Assembly (NCBI GenBank): GCA_046160825.1 | Contig: JBJXHC010000029.1 | Location: 1-41,692, forward strand | Direction of reading: 5' to 3' | DNA length: 41,692 bases | From: JBJXHC01 sp046160825 | GTDB lineage: Bacteria > Bacteroidota > Ignavibacteria > UBA10030 > UBA6906 | In this document: one piece after another, positions 40,147-41,692 of the stretch | Layout: every line of letters starts with the position of its first letter | How positions within the stretch are numbered: the first letter of the stretch is position 1 | The notes under the pieces: model-generated | What the model saw: only the letters and a program-made list of their open reading frames with translations | Database searches by the model: none | What the model was told of the DNA's origin: nothing | Translations under genes and position numbers: made by a program

Positions 40147-40188
40147 GGCAACCTTCAGCCGGGTGTTCCTTAGTTGAAGGCTGCCTTC
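40147..40188. repeat. REP-like hairpin element, copy 2
   Basis: GGCAACCTTCA (40147-40157) and TGAAGGCTGCC (40175-40185) pair at 10 of 11 positions. It shares ACCTTCAGCCG and AGTTGAAGG with copy 1 at 39309. It overlaps the stop codon of the minus-strand anti-sigma gene and may also end its transcript. Confidence 0.6.
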
Positions 40189-41599
40189 ACTCAGTGCGGT
40201 GTTTAATTTTGGTAGGCTCCTTCACCCACTCTTTTCCATCCCAATACCGCACCCCCTGACGGAGGTTTTCGAGGTAGGCTTTGTCGAGTGTGCTGGTGAT
40301 TTTGCCTTCTTGTTTCAGCTTGGCGTGAAAGCGTCCAGTGTCAGTGGCAAACTTCACTTCTAAGATTCTCATGTCATTGGTAAGGACATAGTTAAATCCA
40401 GAAAAAGTGCCTCCGGCGGCGCAGAAACTTGACACAAGCATGTGTGTAGAGTCGGAATCATAAAAGTCTATCACGCTTGGCACTTGTCTGAACACTGCGT
40501 GAATATCCGGAATTGGCAATCGGATGTAGTACATCTCGGCCGCTGAGGTGGGAAAATGAAACCCGGCGCAGACGGAGGATTTCCCATGGCCGATAATCTT
40601 CTCAGGCTTCAAGACCACGATTCCAGGAAATTCGTCCTTAGCCTTGTCTCCGATGTCATTGCTTCCCCCCGCAAGAATCTCTAGCCGTCCATCGTTATCA
40701 ATATCCCTTGCTTCCATTTCCAGAAAATGGCCGAAATGCCAGAACCTGCCAAGTTCGTTTCCCTTCTCATCCAGTCGGACAATTGAAGAAGGTGAACGAA
40801 TATTGGCCGACATGACAATAATCTCTTTCTTCCCATTACCGTCAAAGTCATCAACTATGATCTGGTCAGCCCTTAGAGTCCGAGTGTACTCTCTGTTTTC
40901 ATATTGGAACTCATGGCTGAGGTCTTTTCTTGCCAATACTACCTCCTCTGCCGAGAAGATTCTGAGCACGTTATGTTGGATATCAAGCTTGTCATCAAGG
41001 AGCAACAAGGTTGTGACGACCTCATTCCTTCCATCGCCATCCAAATCGGTAACCCGGACTTGTTTCAGTCGGTTTCTCCACGCCACTTCACTATCCGAAC
41101 GCTGAAAATTCTCGACGATCCTCTCCCAGAGCAATTGCTCGGTACTGTCTAGAATTTGGAGCGTACTTCTCTCGCGGTTTAAGAAAAAATTTGCCGGGTT
41201 TGTATCTTTAATGCTTTGCAATGAAAAGCTAATCGTCATTGCCAAAGCACCGAATAGCGTGACTCCTCCTGCCCCTGCAGCGAAAGGAGATCTCCTCACA
41301 AAAATCCCAAACCTCTCAATCCTCGTCGGTGTCTTCAACGGAATTGCCGGTGCGGTTGGCTGGTAGAGCCGCTGAACGTCACGAGGTACTGTTGCAACAG
41401 CGGAGGTTGCGTCCCGTTCCTCATTTGGAATGTTCTTCAGCTCGGCCTCAGCGGTCCGGTAAAACTCTGCCATCTGCGCCGTGAGATGCCGGCAGCCGTT
41501 GCATTCCTTCAGGTGAGCGGCAATCTCGTCGCGCCTGTCGGTGATTTTCTCGGAGCCGAGTACGTACAGCTCGAGTATGTGTTCTTCGATGTGCTTCAC
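40187..41599 (-). CDS. Anti-sigma-like zinc-finger membrane protein with FG-GAP repeats
   Basis: 470 residues, GTG start. The N-terminus has the zinc anti-sigma motif H29-xxx-C33-xx-C36 (AAHLKECNGCRHL), a linker, one membrane segment (~105-127) and an extracytoplasmic part with three FG-GAP/VCBS calcium-loop motifs: DLDGDGRNE (~185), DFDGNGKKE (~251) and DIDNDGRLE (~299). The domain order suggests that the cytoplasmic part holds an ECF sigma factor while the outside propeller senses a signal; this is inferred. A sigma gene would be expected just upstream, beyond the window edge. Copies of its 3' end occur at 39193-39300 and 39360-39475. Confidence 0.82.
   Translation of the reverse strand: MKHIEEHILELYVLGSEKITDRRDEIAAHLKECNGCRHLTAQMAEFYRTAEAELKNIPNEERDATSAVATVPRDVQRLYQPTAPAIPLKTPTRIERFGIFVRRSPFAAGAGGVTLFGALAMTISFSLQSIKDTNPANFFLNRERSTLQILDSTEQLLWERIVENFQRSDSEVAWRNRLKQVRVTDLDGDGRNEVVTTLLLLDDKLDIQHNVLRIFSAEEVVLARKDLSHEFQYENREYTRTLRADQIIVDDFDGNGKKEIIVMSANIRSPSSIVRLDEKGNELGRFWHFGHFLEMEARDIDNDGRLEILAGGSNDIGDKAKDEFPGIVVLKPEKIIGHGKSSVCAGFHFPTSAAEMYYIRLPIPDIHAVFRQVPSVIDFYDSDSTHMLVSSFCAAGGTFSGFNYVLTNDMRILEVKFATDTGRFHAKLKQEGKITSTLDKAYLENLRQGVRYWDGKEWVKEPTKIKHRTE
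40236..40302. repeat. 67-bp perfect direct repeat, right copy
   Basis: Within the 3' coding end of the anti-sigma/FG-GAP gene; identical to 39403-39469. Confidence 0.85.
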
Positions 41600-41622
41600 G
41601 CTTCTCTCATATTGAACTCATG

Positions 41623-41692
41623 TCATTTGTGTTCGGGCGCTGAAATACAGCTTGTTGTCATCCACCCCTCTTTGATTCTCCCCTCGTGGAGG
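41623..41692 (-). CDS. Possible end of an upstream gene, cut by the window edge
   Basis: On the minus strand a frame is open from the edge to a TGA at 41625-41623 (reads LHEGRIKEGWMTTSCISAPE and HK). A second frame is also open, to 41618, so the reading frame is not settled. Position directly before an anti-sigma-like gene makes an ECF sigma factor the natural guess, but the 22 residues do not prove it. Confidence 0.25.
   Translation of the reverse strand, partial: LHEGRIKEGWMTTSCISAPEHK

Noticed and set aside
39193..40310. Insertion sequence around the DUF4258/YgiT genes
   Set aside because: No transposase, no terminal inverted repeats matching each other at the borders, and the direct repeats are gene tails, not short target duplications. 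Kept only as a possible cassette insertion.

Overview
The window looks like a chromosomal segment of a member of the Bacteroidota/Chlorobi group, most likely Ignavibacteria, Kapabacteria or a relative. This is inferred from many secreted proteins that end in a type IX secretion (T9SS) type A sorting domain with the signature NFPNPFNP or NYPNPFNP, from a winged-helix/membrane protein/CreD operon of a kind known in Bacteroidota, and from a TatT-type TRAP transporter. No phage genes, transposase or CRISPR array were seen.

Layout, left to right. 1-2.9 kb (+): tail of a DUF4402-like secreted protein, a T9SS-sorted protein, a smaller paralogue without sorting domain, and a dipeptide epimerase. 3.0-5.4 kb (+): a three-gene operon (membrane protein, winged-helix regulator, CreD) behind a strong promoter whose -10 box lies inside a TACTTTG palindrome, the likely operator. 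5.7 kb: tRNA-Leu(CAG). 5.9-8.8 kb (+): secreted endonuclease I with Fn3-like repeats. 8.9-13.1 kb (+): a stand-alone receiver protein, then TatT-DctP-DctQ-DctM. 13.1-19.4 kb (-): a GHL10-type glycoside hydrolase and a 1488-residue BNR/sortilin-like T9SS protein. 19.6-21.2 kb (+): an M1 metallopeptidase. 21.3-22.3 kb (-): a UvrD-like helicase that lacks its ATP-binding half, probably a relic. 22.5-33.3 kb (-): read in transcription order, a propeller/PAS/HisKA_3 sensor kinase, an overlapping LuxR-type response regulator, a mini ORF resembling only a sorting domain, a 1713-residue RHS/YD protein with a 47-residue tandem repeat in its tip, and a 402-residue protein made only of C-terminal surface modules. 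33.6-35.6 kb: a haem-binding-type CxxCH protein (+), a CusF-SCO fusion (-) and a hicAB pair (+). 35.6-39.0 kb (-): two more T9SS-sorted proteins. 39.2-41.7 kb: a DUF4258/YgiT-zinc-finger toxin-antitoxin-like pair enclosed by duplicated copies of the 3' end of an anti-sigma/FG-GAP gene.

How the parts connect. Several secreted proteins are assembled from the same C-terminal kit: a double GW(N)L...GYWxK module, an LPPxPP...FDAR module, and a type A sorting domain. The kit is fused in cis in the BNR protein, appears in part in the endonuclease and the two 5'-end proteins, and stands alone as a separate gene 32 bp after the RHS gene. Three near-identical terminator hairpins follow three of the T9SS genes. 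The least explained parts are the RHS plus free-standing kit locus, and the toxin-antitoxin insertion with its repeated gene tails and small palindromes.
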